Of a stretch of DNA of 64,000 nt, positions 42,877 to 51,452 are shown piece by piece. Under the pieces are notes generated by a model. That model was not told where the DNA came from. It worked only from the letters and a program-made list of their open reading frames with translations, and ran no database searches. This DNA comes from DASUPK01 sp963743575 (GTDB lineage Bacteria; Actinomycetota; Thermoleophilia; Solirubrobacterales; 70-9), in assembly GCA_963743575.1 (NCBI GenBank), contig CAVUQC010000007.1, forward strand, positions 186,001-250,000, read 5' to 3'. Each line of letters opens with the position of its first letter. The stretch's first letter is position 1. A program made the position numbers and the translations under genes.

Positions 42877-43335
42877 GTGACGCTCGCTCATTCAGCTCCA
42901 CCGATCGAGGCTCGCGACCTGGACGCGGCGATGGCGGCGGTGCGCGAGGGAGGACTCAGGGTCACCTCCGCGCGGCGGCTGCTGATCGAGGCGCTCTGGA
43001 AAGCTGACGAGCCGCTCTCGGCCGAGGAGCTGCTCGAAAGGCTCGGTGGCCGCTCCGATTTGGGATCCGTCTACCGCAACCTGGAGGCGCTCGAGCGGCT
43101 CGGCCTCATCCGCCACGTTCACCTCGGCCATGGCCCCGGCCTCTACGCGCGCTCGTCGCTCGGGCCGCGCGAGTACCTCCTCTGCGACTCCTGCGGCGCC
43201 CACATCGCGGTCGATCCCTCCGAGCTGGATGAGGTGCGCAACCTGATTCGCCGGCGCTTCTCGTACGAGGCAAGGTTCAACCACTTCCCGGTCGCCGGCC
43301 TCTGCCCCAGGTGCGCGAAGGAGCGGGAGCGGTGA
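42877..43335 (+). CDS. Fur-family regulator, probable nickel regulator (Nur-like)
   Basis: The 152-residue protein has the Fur winged helix (GGRSDLGSVYRNLEALERLGLI), a histidine-rich hinge with His80, His82 and His85, and two CxxC pairs (C103/C106 and C143/C146) for structural zinc. The neighbouring NiCoT gene, which it overlaps as GTGA, and the Nur-like operator in front of it make nickel the most likely signal, rather than iron or zinc. The start is a GTG at 42877. It may also control the nearby hydrogenase genes, but no second operator was found at their promoter. Confidence 0.85.
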   Translation: MTLAHSAPPIEARDLDAAMAAVREGGLRVTSARRLLIEALWKADEPLSAEELLERLGGRSDLGSVYRNLEALERLGLIRHVHLGHGPGLYARSSLGPREYLLCDSCGAHIAVDPSELDEVRNLIRRRFSYEARFNHFPVAGLCPRCAKERER

Positions 43336-44069
43336 TCGACCTCCACCCCCTGTTCGCCCCGTTCGAGGCCGCCGACCATTGGCTCACCGGCCTCTTCTCG
43401 GGGGCGCCGCTGCTTGTCGCACTGGGAATCGCGCTCCTACTCGGCCTGCGCCATGCCTCCGATCCGGATCATCTGGTGGCCGTCACCTCGCTGGTCGCCT
43501 CCGAGGACGGGGACACGCGGGGCGCCGCCCGGCTCGGCGCCTGGTGGGGGCTCGGCCACGCGACGACGCTGATGGTGGTCGGCATCCCCCTGATCGCGTT
43601 CAAGTCCGAGATGCCGCCCTGGCTCGAGTCGGGAGCCGAGAAGGCGATTGGAGCCGTCATCCTCCTGCTCGCGGCGCGGGTGCTGTGGAAGTGGCTCCGC
43701 GGGGACTATCGGGCGGGCCGACATCGACACGAGGACTCCGCCCACCGCCACCTGCAACAGGGGCACGATCACCAACACACCATCGTGCGCACTCCGACCC
43801 AGGCCTTCGGCATCGGCCTGCTCCACGGCCTCGCCGGCAGCGGCGCCGTGGCCGTCCTCCTACTCACGGGCCTGCCGGGCAGATTGGAGGCGGCGGCGGC
43901 GCTGGCTGTTTTCGCGCCCGCCACCCTCGTTTCGATGGCGGCATTCACAGCCGGTTTCGCCTGGGTCCTGACGCGGCCCGCGATCGAGCCCGTCTACCGC
44001 GGGATCCTCATCCCCTTGGTCGGAACGTTCGGATTGATCTTCGGCCTCTGGTACGCCGGAGTAACCTGA
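43332..44069 (+). CDS. Nickel/cobalt transporter (NiCoT/NicO-like)
   Basis: The 245-residue membrane protein has about six hydrophobic segments and the signature His41-x4-Asp46-His47 in GLRHASDPDHLVAVTSLV, equal to the HX4DH motif of NiCoT permeases. A His-rich loop near residues 132-150 (RHRHEDSAHRH and GHDHQH) could hold metal ions. The start GTG overlaps the stop of the Fur-family gene, so regulator and transporter are co-translated. It would supply nickel for the hydrogenase encoded immediately next to it. Confidence 0.88.
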   Translation: MIDLHPLFAPFEAADHWLTGLFSGAPLLVALGIALLLGLRHASDPDHLVAVTSLVASEDGDTRGAARLGAWWGLGHATTLMVVGIPLIAFKSEMPPWLESGAEKAIGAVILLLAARVLWKWLRGDYRAGRHRHEDSAHRHLQQGHDHQHTIVRTPTQAFGIGLLHGLAGSGAVAVLLLTGLPGRLEAAAALAVFAPATLVSMAAFTAGFAWVLTRPAIEPVYRGILIPLVGTFGLIFGLWYAGVT

Positions 44070-44073
44070 TCGA

Positions 44074-44421
44074 GTGCCGTCTCGGCTGATCTTCAGGTGC
44101 GATTTCTGCGGTACGCGAGCCGAGGGCATGACCGAGCGCGGGCTCGAGGCGACCTTGCAGGAGCTGCTCTTCGGCGAGTACCTCGACGTGGAGCCGGGCA
44201 ACTGGCTCGCGTGGAGCGGCAACGGGATCTACGGCCGGGCCCGGTACGCGTGCGGCGAGCATCGCGGCGAGTTGAAGGCCGAGCTGCGCGAGGCGTACGG
44301 GACCCTCGGCTGGCATCCGTGGGCCATGGGACCGCACCCTCCGTCCTATCGCCGTGGCCGCGTGGCGGCTCGGCAGCGGCTCGCTCCTGGCTGGTCTTCG
44401 CGCTGGAGCCCCCTTGCCTGA
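44074..44421 (+). CDS. Hypothetical protein with CxxC motif
   Basis: The 115-residue protein starts at a GTG 5 bases after the nickel transporter and has an N-terminal C9-x2-C12 (RCDFCGT) and a further Cys-x-x-His in YACGEHRGE, which together could bind a metal ion. The C-terminus is basic and low-complexity. It is probably the third gene of the nur-nicO operon. I do not recognise a family. Confidence 0.6.
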   Translation: MPSRLIFRCDFCGTRAEGMTERGLEATLQELLFGEYLDVEPGNWLAWSGNGIYGRARYACGEHRGELKAELREAYGTLGWHPWAMGPHPPSYRRGRVAARQRLAPGWSSRWSPLA

Positions 44422-44436
44422 GCTCCGGCCCGGCGG

Positions 44437-46701
44437 CTAGAGGCTCGCCGCCGCCACCGCAGCCTGGCCGAAGGCGATCCCGCCGTCGTTCGGCGGCAGC
44501 AGCCTCGGGGTGAGCACACGAAGCGCCGCACTCTGCAGCCCCTCCGTCGTTCGCTCGAGCAGAAGCCGGTTCTGGAAGACCCCGCCGGAGAGAACCACCC
44601 GGTCCGTCCCCTCGGCCTCCGCGATCGCGCCGCAGGCCCGCGCGGTGGCGCGGGCGACGCCGTTGTGGAACCGCGCCGCCACCAGGGGAACGGGGACGCC
44701 GGCTCCGAGGTCGGTGAGGATCGCCCGCACGGTTTCGCGGGCGTCGAGCAGCTGGTCGCCCGGCAGCGGGTATTCACCTCGCTCCGAGGGATCGGCGATG
44801 CCCTCGAGTTCCACCGCCGCCTGCCCCTCGTAGTTCACCTCGGCTCTGATCCCGCAGAGGGCCGCCACCGCGTCGAAAAGCCGCCCGGCGCTGGAGGTGA
44901 CCGGAGAGGCGAGGCCGCTCGCTGCCAACTCCCCAACCTTCCGCCACTCCTCGGCGGAAACGTGCTGGGCGATCAGGGGTGGCAACGGCGGTTCGGGTCC
45001 GAGGGCCTCGAGCAGCCACGAGCAGGCCATCCGCCAGGGCTGGTGGATGGCGCGCTCGCCGCCGGGCATGCGCACCGGGTGCAGCCTCCCTCGGCGTTCG
45101 AAGCCCGTCGCGTCCCCGACCAGCAGCTCCCCTCCCCACACCGTCCCGTCCGTGCCGTAACCCGTCCCGTCGAAGATCGCACCGACCGCCGAGCCGGTCT
45201 GGCGGTGCTCCGCGAGGCAGGAGGCGAGGTGGGCGTGGTGGTGCTGCACCCCCACCGTCTCCACTCCACCGCGCTCGAGCGCGTACTTGGTGGAGAGATA
45301 CTCCGGATGGAGATCGTGGGCAACGATCTCCGGCCTGACCGCGAAGAGCCGCTCGAAGTGCTCGATCCCCTCGGTGAACGAGCGGAGAGTCTCGTAGTTC
45401 TTCAGGTCCCCGATGTGGTGGCCCACCCAGGCCCGGCCATCCCGGGCGAGGCAGAACGTGCTCTTCAGCTCCGCGCCGCAGGCCAGGATCGGACGGCGCG
45501 CGTCGAGCGGCAGGTCCCGTGGAACGTAGCCGCGGCTGCGGCGCAGAAACTGCGGCCGCCCCGCGACCACGCGCACGACCGAGTCGTCGGTCCGCGTCTC
45601 GATCGGCCGGTCACCCAGGAGGAAGAGATCGGCAATGCCCGAGAGCCGCTCCAGCGCGTCGGGGTCCCGGTAGGCAATCGGCTCGTCGGAGACGTTGGCG
45701 CTGGTGAGAACCAGCGGAGCGCCCGCGTCGCGGAGGAGCAGGTGATGAAGCGGCGAGTAGGGCAACATGACGCCGAGCTCACGGGCGCCCGGCGCGACCG
45801 ACGGCGCGACCGGCGCATCGGGCCGGCGCGGGGCCAGGACTATCGGGCGCTCGCGCGAGGTGAGCAGTTCCCCCGCGTCATCGTCCAGCTCGACCAGCTC
45901 GAGCGCCATCGCGACGTTGAGCGCCATCAGGGCGAAGGGCCGCTCCTCCCGGTGCTTCCGGGCGCGCAGCTCCGCCACCACGGTCTCGTCGTCGGCCCGG
46001 CAGGCGAGATGGAACCCACCGATTCCCTTGATCGCGATGATCCTGCCCTCGGCGAGGGCCAGGACGGTTGCCTCGAGAGAGGCCTCGTTCCCCTCGGCGA
46101 CGGCGCGCCCGGCGCGATCGGTCAGCCACAGCGACGGCCCGCAGTCGGGACATGCGTTGGGCTGGGCGTGGAAGCGGCGGTCAAGGGGGTCCTCGTACTC
46201 GGCCCGGCAGCGGTCGCACATCTCGAACGACGCCATGGTCGTCAGGGGGCGGTCATACGGGACGCCGCGCACGATCGTGAAGCGTGGCCCGCAGTTGGTG
46301 CAGTTCGTGAACGGATAGCGACGGCGCCGGTTCCCCGGGTCCATCACCTCGTACAGGCACTCCTCGCAGGTGGCCACGTCCGGCGAAACGGCCGCGTCGG
46401 CCTCCCCCCGGTCCTCGCTCTCAGTGATCCGGAAGCCCGGTTCTCCGGTCGGGTCAACCGGCTCGTTGCTGACCCGTTCGACGATCGCCAGCGGCGGGGC
46501 TTCGGAGCGCAGTCTCTCGAGCAGCCTGGCGAGGGCTCCCGGCTCCCCCTCGGCCTCGATCAGGACCCCATGCGAGTCGTTGAGCACCCAGCCCGCCAGG
46601 CCGAGCTCGGCGGCCAGCCGGTAGACGAAGGGGCGAAATCCGACGCCCTGCACGGTCCCCTCGACCCGAACCCGCAGCCGCTGCGTCGATCCGACGCTCA
46701 T
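44437..46701 (-). CDS. hypF: Carbamoyltransferase HypF (hydrogenase maturation)
   Basis: The 754-residue protein has all HypF parts in order: an acylphosphatase domain (VEGTVQGVGFRPFVYRLA), two zinc fingers (CEEC, CTNC, CDRC, CPDC), a YrdC-like domain (IAIKGIGGFHLACRADD, RKHREERPFA) and a Kae1-like carbamoyltransferase domain (VQHHHAHLASCLAEH, FDGTGYGTDGTVWGGE). It makes the thiocarbamate on HypE that becomes cyanide. It is the last gene of the hydrogenase operon; ATG overlaps the stop of the SIS gene. The frame continues upstream only as antisense noise. Confidence 0.96.
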   Translation of the reverse strand: MSVGSTQRLRVRVEGTVQGVGFRPFVYRLAAELGLAGWVLNDSHGVLIEAEGEPGALARLLERLRSEAPPLAIVERVSNEPVDPTGEPGFRITESEDRGEADAAVSPDVATCEECLYEVMDPGNRRRRYPFTNCTNCGPRFTIVRGVPYDRPLTTMASFEMCDRCRAEYEDPLDRRFHAQPNACPDCGPSLWLTDRAGRAVAEGNEASLEATVLALAEGRIIAIKGIGGFHLACRADDETVVAELRARKHREERPFALMALNVAMALELVELDDDAGELLTSRERPIVLAPRRPDAPVAPSVAPGARELGVMLPYSPLHHLLLRDAGAPLVLTSANVSDEPIAYRDPDALERLSGIADLFLLGDRPIETRTDDSVVRVVAGRPQFLRRSRGYVPRDLPLDARRPILACGAELKSTFCLARDGRAWVGHHIGDLKNYETLRSFTEGIEHFERLFAVRPEIVAHDLHPEYLSTKYALERGGVETVGVQHHHAHLASCLAEHRQTGSAVGAIFDGTGYGTDGTVWGGELLVGDATGFERRGRLHPVRMPGGERAIHQPWRMACSWLLEALGPEPPLPPLIAQHVSAEEWRKVGELAASGLASPVTSSAGRLFDAVAALCGIRAEVNYEGQAAVELEGIADPSERGEYPLPGDQLLDARETVRAILTDLGAGVPVPLVAARFHNGVARATARACGAIAEAEGTDRVVLSGGVFQNRLLLERTTEGLQSAALRVLTPRLLPPNDGGIAFGQAAVAAASL

Positions 46702-47900
46702 CGGATCTCGATCAGCTCGCGGAGCGCGTGGTAGGCGCTCGCCTGGGCCTCCTGGATGCGCGGGATGTGCTGGGAAGGGGTGACGATCACGTGGTCGGCG
46801 AGCCCATCCGACGCGATCCGGCCGCCGTCGTATCCGACGAAGGCGAGGGTGACGAGCTCCCGGCGCCGCGCCTCGGCGAGAGCCTCGATCAGGTTGACCG
46901 AGTTGCCGCTGGTCGAGATCGCGATCGCGGCGTCGCCCTCGCGACCGTAGGCGATCACCTGCCGGAGGAAGATCGCCTCGGTGCCGATGTCGTTGGCGAT
47001 CGCGGTCAGGATCGAGGGGTCCTCGGTGAGATCCAGAGCCGGCCGGGGCGGCCATCCCTGCGGCGCTGCGCGCAGATCGGCGACCAGATCCATCGAGTCG
47101 GTGGCGGAGCCGCCGTTGCCGAACACGAGCGCCTTGCCGCCGCGGTCGAAGGCCGACCGCAGCTCGGCCGCGGCCGCCAGCAGCTCGTCGCGGGACCCGT
47201 CAAACGTGCGTTGACGCAGTTCGCCGACCTCCTCCGCCTTCATCAGGACATTCGAGCGGACGTCCTCGATCACGTCGTCCAGCCCCGTCTCACCCTCCGA
47301 GAGGAACGGGTAGAGGAAGCTTGATGCCCCGGTGTCGTGGACGGGGCCTGCCTCGCGGCCCTCGAGCAGGCCGCGGTGGTCGAAGAACACGTGGACCAGC
47401 TCCCACAGCACGTGGTAGAGGGTCTCGGCGAGCTCCTGGCGGACGAACGGATCATCGGCCGGCGGCTCGAACTCCCACTCCGCGCCGCTCTCCGAGAAGG
47501 CGATCGTCTGACAGCCGCGGTCGCGAGCCATCCGGAGGGCCTCGACCGTTTCGCCGGCACCGTCCTCATCGGTGCCGAACGCGATCACGATGTCGTCGGG
47601 CTCGGCGATCAGGTCGAGCTGTGTCGTGAGCAGGCCACCCTCGCGAGCGAGGCCAATCGCGGGAAGGGCGCGCTTGCCGACGATCACCGGATGGACGAAC
47701 TCGACGGCCACATGCCTGACGTCGGAGCGCGCCGCCGGCGAGAGCCCGAGCGCGACCAGCCGGCCGCCCCGCGCAAAGCGCTCCGCCATCCGATGGCAGC
47801 AGCGCGCCACCTCCTCGGCCCGGGCGGTGAAGAAGGCCCGGTTGGATTCGGTCCTCTCAGCCAGCAGGGCATCCAGCCGCCCCGCCGCCGCCACGGTCAA
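46698..47900 (-). CDS. Double SIS-domain protein in hydrogenase operon (phosphoheptose isomerase-like)
   Basis: The 400-residue protein has two SIS domains. The N-terminal one (GGRLVALGLSPAARSDVRHV) is divergent. The C-terminal one resembles GmhA-type isomerases with KALVFGNGGSATDSMDLVAD, DIGTEAIF and ISTSGNSVNLIEA. SIS/gmhA-like genes recur in actinobacterial group 1h hydrogenase loci, as I recall, but their role is unknown. A TTG at 47900, overlapping the HypB stop with GGAGG 10 bases upstream, is my preferred start; a GTG at 47894 is the alternative. Confidence 0.8.
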   Translation of the reverse strand: MTVAAAGRLDALLAERTESNRAFFTARAEEVARCCHRMAERFARGGRLVALGLSPAARSDVRHVAVEFVHPVIVGKRALPAIGLAREGGLLTTQLDLIAEPDDIVIAFGTDEDGAGETVEALRMARDRGCQTIAFSESGAEWEFEPPADDPFVRQELAETLYHVLWELVHVFFDHRGLLEGREAGPVHDTGASSFLYPFLSEGETGLDDVIEDVRSNVLMKAEEVGELRQRTFDGSRDELLAAAAELRSAFDRGGKALVFGNGGSATDSMDLVADLRAAPQGWPPRPALDLTEDPSILTAIANDIGTEAIFLRQVIAYGREGDAAIAISTSGNSVNLIEALAEARRRELVTLAFVGYDGGRIASDGLADHVIVTPSQHIPRIQEAQASAYHALRELIEIR

Positions 47901-48574
47901 ACCGCGGCGGCCTCCCTCGCCGCCACCCCCGAGAGCCACTCGGCGAAGGCCTCGGTTCCCTCCCCGGTCCGGGCGCTGCACTCGATTACCTGCGCGCCCG
48001 GGTTGACCGACTCGAGGTTGTGGCGCAGCTTCTCGAGGTCGTAGGAGAGATGCGGGAGCAGGTCGATCTTGTTGACCACCACCAGCTCGCAGGTCCGGAA
48101 CATGAGCGGGTACTTGAGAGGCTTGTCCTCGCCCTCCGTCACGGAGCAGATCATCGCCCGCGCGTCCTCGCCGACCCGGAACTCGGCGGGGCAGACCAGG
48201 TTGCCGACGTTCTCGATCACGAGCAGGTCGATCTCGTCGAGATCCAGGTCGGGCAGCGCCGAGCGCACCATGTTGGCGTCGAGGTGGCATTCCCCGCCGA
48301 AGCCCGCGTCGGTGTTGAGCTGAACGACGGGGACGTGCAGGTGCGCGATTCGGTCGGAATCCATCGACCCCTGGACGTCGCCCTCGAGCACGCCGACGCG
48401 AGTCTCGAGCCCCGGCAGCGTCGCCTCGAGCAGCGAGGTCTTGCCGGCGCCGGGAGCCGACATCAGGTTGATCACCCGCACCCCGGCGTGATCGAAGTCG
48501 TGCCGGTTGGCCTCTGCGATCGTCGTGTTGGCGTCGAGGGCATCCTCGGCGACCTTCACCTTGGTGCGATGCAT
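47897..48574 (-). CDS. hypB: Hydrogenase nickel incorporation GTPase HypB
   Basis: The 225-residue GTPase has the P-loop SAPGAGKTSLLE, the nickel-site segment GGECHLDANMV, IENVGNLVCPAEF and NKIDLLP. The N-terminal CxxCGC and the poly-His nickel store of some HypB proteins are missing, so nickel storage would rely on other proteins, such as the His-rich transporter loop. With HypA it inserts nickel in the large subunit. The start overlaps the end of hypA by 19 bases. Confidence 0.96.
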   Translation of the reverse strand: MHRTKVKVAEDALDANTTIAEANRHDFDHAGVRVINLMSAPGAGKTSLLEATLPGLETRVGVLEGDVQGSMDSDRIAHLHVPVVQLNTDAGFGGECHLDANMVRSALPDLDLDEIDLLVIENVGNLVCPAEFRVGEDARAMICSVTEGEDKPLKYPLMFRTCELVVVNKIDLLPHLSYDLEKLRHNLESVNPGAQVIECSARTGEGTEAFAEWLSGVAAREAAAV

Positions 48575-48954
48575 CCCGCCTCCTCATTCGCGTCGCTTTG
48601 ACTGTTTTGGCCCACGCTCTCCTCGTTGACCTCGATCGACTCCACCTCGAACTCGGTGCCGGCGATCACCTCGACATCGCCCGTCGAGCATGACGAACAG
48701 CGGAAGTCTGGGATATCCAGCCCCCATTCGCGCCCGCACGTATTGCACCGCAGCTTCGCCTGGATGATCTCCTGCTCGAGGTCCGCGCCCTCGCAGAGGG
48801 TGTCGCGCGAGCAGATCCCGAAGTAGAAGTCGAGCGAGTCCGGGACCACCTGCCGCAGAGTCCCAATCCTCATCTGGACCGAGGTGACCCGGCGGCCGTC
48901 GGCGTGGCGAATCGCAGTCTCGACGATGCCGGTGGCGAGGGAGAGCTCGTGCAT
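48556..48954 (-). CDS. hypA: Hydrogenase nickel chaperone HypA
   Basis: The 132-residue protein begins MHELSLATGIVE, whose Met-His-Glu binds nickel, and has the zinc-binding pairs CNTC and CSSC near residues 70-92. The C-terminal 35 residues are an acidic, asparagine-rich extension not usual for HypA. It lies two bases after the protease stop, and overlaps hypB. It delivers nickel to the hydrogenase large subunit with HypB. Confidence 0.95.
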   Translation of the reverse strand: MHELSLATGIVETAIRHADGRRVTSVQMRIGTLRQVVPDSLDFYFGICSRDTLCEGADLEQEIIQAKLRCNTCGREWGLDIPDFRCSSCSTGDVEVIAGTEFEVESIEVNEESVGQNSQSDANEEAGCIAPR

Positions 48955-48956
48955 GA

Positions 48957-49520
48957 TCAGCTCGGTCCGTAGGCCGCGTCGGATTGCAGCTTGTTGAGCT
49001 CCTCCAGCACGACCGCCGCCGCGCGGTCGACCGCGGCGCGGACCGGTTCGGAGAGCTCCAGCGCCAGGTTCTCGACGTCGGCCGGCTCGCAGCCCACCAC
49101 GACGACCTTGCCGGGCCAGCCGTGGACGGTGTTGACGAAGCGCAGCACGGTCTGCGGATCCATCCCGTGGGGGCTGATCGCCTCGCCGTCCTCGATCGGC
49201 CCGAACTCCGCCGGATCCGGCTCGATCACGTAGACGTCACCGGGCTTACCGCCCTGCTGGCTGACATCCACGAGGACCATGGCGTGGTAGCCGCGCATCA
49301 CCTCATAGGCCAGGTCGAGCCCTCCGGAGCCGAAGTCCTGCACCTGGACGCCGGGCGGCACACCCATCTCGAGCAGCCGGCTGACCACGTGGCCTCCGAA
49401 GCCATCGTCTCCCAGCCAGGCGTTGCCCACCCCGGCCACCAGGATCTGCTTCTCCATGTTCGGCATCTGAGGCTCTTCCAGGCTCGCCAGGTCCGGCATC
49501 TGAGGCTGATGCTCGCTCAC
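48957..49520 (-). CDS. Hydrogenase maturation endopeptidase (HyaD/HupD family)
   Basis: The 187-residue protein has the M52 protease signature VAGVGNAWLGDDGFGGHV with nickel-ligand Asp in the loop, and DFGSGGLDLAYEV. It cleaves the C-terminal peptide of the large subunit after the last nickel ligand; the large subunit here still has about 19 residues after DPCLPCGVH, so it has a substrate. A 20-residue N-terminal extension rich in Pro and Met precedes the domain; Met22 (MEKQIL) is an alternative start. Overlaps the preceding gene by four bases. Confidence 0.93.
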   Translation of the reverse strand: MSEHQPQMPDLASLEEPQMPNMEKQILVAGVGNAWLGDDGFGGHVVSRLLEMGVPPGVQVQDFGSGGLDLAYEVMRGYHAMVLVDVSQQGGKPGDVYVIEPDPAEFGPIEDGEAISPHGMDPQTVLRFVNTVHGWPGKVVVVGCEPADVENLALELSEPVRAAVDRAAAVVLEELNKLQSDAAYGPS

Positions 49521-50704
49521 GCGACCGGCTCCACCTCGTCGGCGAAGAAGAACAGGAAGCGGCCCGTCTCCCGGAGCAGCTCCTGCCCCGGGTCGTCGTC
49601 CACGGTGACGCCGAGGTAGATGCGCTCGTCGTAGCCACGATAGATCCGCTCCACGGTCGCGGTGCGGCCATGGAGGATCTTGTCGTAGACGTCCCCCTCG
49701 GTCCCCGGCCTGAGGACGATCTTGTCCCCGAGCCGGACCAGGCTCCCTGCGGCCGACACCTCGCGCTCGCCCTGCACCTCGTCGAGGCCCGGCGGCGGCG
49801 TCGGGGGACGCCCGCTGGTCGCGGTCTCGTCTGCCCCCGGCTCCTTGTAGGTCAGGCGCCCATGGAGGCTGAGGATGTCGTCCCCGGTCGCCTTCTCCGC
49901 CCGCTCGATCATCTCCCGGACGGCGGAATCCTGACCCGCGATCTCCTGGCGCTCTTCGTCGCTCAGGGCGTGGACGTGGAGCAGCAGGGCCTCCTCGATC
50001 TCGGTGTTGTCGAACAGGTTGCCGAGACTCTCCGGCGCCAGCTCGGGATGGTCGGGAAGCATGATCGCGGCGCCGAGCACAGCCGCGTCGCGATCGCCCA
50101 GCAGGACGGGAAAGGTGTTGAGGGGCTGGCTCCCCAGAGCGGCCTTGCCCTCAGGGCCCTCCCGCTCGAGGGGAGAGACGAAGCGGCCGCCCTCCACCTC
50201 CACCAGCGGGTGGGTCGAGATCAGGCTGTGATGGAGCGCCTCGCCTCGGGTGACCTCGGCGGGGTCGGCTCGCATCCCGGTCTCGTTGTGCACGCAGAGC
50301 CGGAGGCGGGCCAGCTCCGGGCCGAGGAGCTCGGCGCGCATCGCGATGCGCCCGCTGAGCTCGCCGTCCTCCATCGGGAAGCTGAACCGCACCCGCAGCG
50401 GCTCGCGCGCCAGCTCGGCGAGGGTCACCGGACCCAGCTCGAGCGAGCGGTCCTTGGCCTCGTGGCGCTCGCCGCTCGCCTGCAGGAAGAGGACCGTGCC
50501 ATCGAGGCGGGCGTCCGGCCCGGCCGCGAGCACCGCCTCGAGCCGCAGCATCGAGTAGGCCGCCGGCTGCGCATCGGCGTAGACCGGCGGGTAGACGATC
50601 CCGAACGGCGTCGGGGTCGCGTTCTTCACGCCGGGTGTATAGGGATAGAGGGCGTAGCCCTCGTAGAGCAGGGAACGGACCAGCTCCTCGATCGAGCTAT
50701 TCAT
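49517..50704 (-). CDS. Uncharacterised 395-residue protein of hydrogenase operon
   Basis: The protein begins MNSSIEELVRSLLYEGYALY and has segments TPTPFGIVYPPVYADA, LHHSLISTHPLVEVEGG and, near the C-terminus, LVRLGDKIVLRPGTEGDVYD followed by a small beta barrel-like region. No signal or membrane helix is present. I recall proteins of this type only next to actinobacterial high-affinity hydrogenase genes, which suggests an assembly role, but no function is known. It starts 8 bases inside the DUF6084-like gene and overlaps the endopeptidase gene (ATGA-type). Confidence 0.75.
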   Translation of the reverse strand: MNSSIEELVRSLLYEGYALYPYTPGVKNATPTPFGIVYPPVYADAQPAAYSMLRLEAVLAAGPDARLDGTVLFLQASGERHEAKDRSLELGPVTLAELAREPLRVRFSFPMEDGELSGRIAMRAELLGPELARLRLCVHNETGMRADPAEVTRGEALHHSLISTHPLVEVEGGRFVSPLEREGPEGKAALGSQPLNTFPVLLGDRDAAVLGAAIMLPDHPELAPESLGNLFDNTEIEEALLLHVHALSDEERQEIAGQDSAVREMIERAEKATGDDILSLHGRLTYKEPGADETATSGRPPTPPPGLDEVQGEREVSAAGSLVRLGDKIVLRPGTEGDVYDKILHGRTATVERIYRGYDERIYLGVTVDDDPGQELLRETGRFLFFFADEVEPVA

Positions 50705-51452
50705 CGAAGCTCTCCCTGGCGAGGAGCTCGGTGAGCGCGGCGTCGAACGTGGGGGCCCCGGACCGCGCCTTGAGTCGCTGCAGCGCATCGAGCGTGTCGC
50801 GATGAACGGGGACCCAGCCGCGATAGGGGTAGTAGGAGTCGATCATCTCCGTCCAGATGGAGAGGGGCAATTTGAAGTCGGCGGTCGTGTCCCAGGGCAC
50901 CTGGAGAACCTGGAGGCGGCCCTCGTCGGCCGAGTAGTAGATGCTGCCGTTGAAGTGGAACGCGAGCGGGATTTCCCCGTCGGTCACCGAGTGGAAGTAC
51001 TTGGCGGCGGCGAGCTCGACGTCGTAATTGCAGAGGACCTCGATGTTCGCCGTGGTCGACCCCGTGAAGGAGGGGAGCAGCACCGTCTCGGTCGTCCAGT
51101 GCATCCGCTGCGCGGTGGTGGTCCAGCGGTGGGGGTCTCCGAAGAGCTCCGTGAGCTTCTCCCGGGACTCGGCGTCGTAGGCTCGCTTCGCCGGCTCGAT
51201 CTGGATCTGGACGCTGAGGCCCGCCATGAAGATCTCCCGGCCGGAATCGTCGTCGATCTCCAGGGTGAAGCTGAGCGTGGGCGCCGCCGCGTGCGGGATC
51301 GCCCTCACTTCCGAGACCGCCAACCGCAGGTTCGGGTCCCCGGACCGGCCCGATGTCTCCGGCCCGCCGCGCTCGGCCGTGTCCGCCTCGACCTCCGGCG
51401 GCCGGGGGTGCGGCACCCCGCGCGGCTGGGCCTCTTCCACGGGCTCGCTCAT
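50697..51452 (-). CDS. DUF6084-like protein of hydrogenase operon
   Basis: The 251-residue protein has a disordered N-terminus of about 45 residues, then a beta-rich domain with AAPTLSFTLEIDDDSGREIF, RWTTTAQRMHWTTETVLLPS, YDVELAAAKYFHS and VPVHRDTLDALQRLKARSG. I associate this pattern with DUF6084, seen beside group 1h hydrogenases. No catalytic residues are apparent. ATG at 51452 overlaps the stop of the DUF5947-like gene. Function unknown; accessory in assembly or anchoring is inference. Confidence 0.75.
   Translation of the reverse strand: MSEPVEEAQPRGVPHPRPPEVEADTAERGGPETSGRSGDPNLRLAVSEVRAIPHAAAPTLSFTLEIDDDSGREIFMAGLSVQIQIEPAKRAYDAESREKLTELFGDPHRWTTTAQRMHWTTETVLLPSFTGSTTANIEVLCNYDVELAAAKYFHSVTDGEIPLAFHFNGSIYYSADEGRLQVLQVPWDTTADFKLPLSIWTEMIDSYYPYRGWVPVHRDTLDALQRLKARSGAPTFDAALTELLARESFDE

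Noticed and set aside
42877..43335. Calling the Fur-family gene zur or fur
   Set aside because: The dyad in front fits the Nur form TTGC-N9-GCAA better than Zur or Fur boxes, and the gene overlaps a nickel-type transporter gene.
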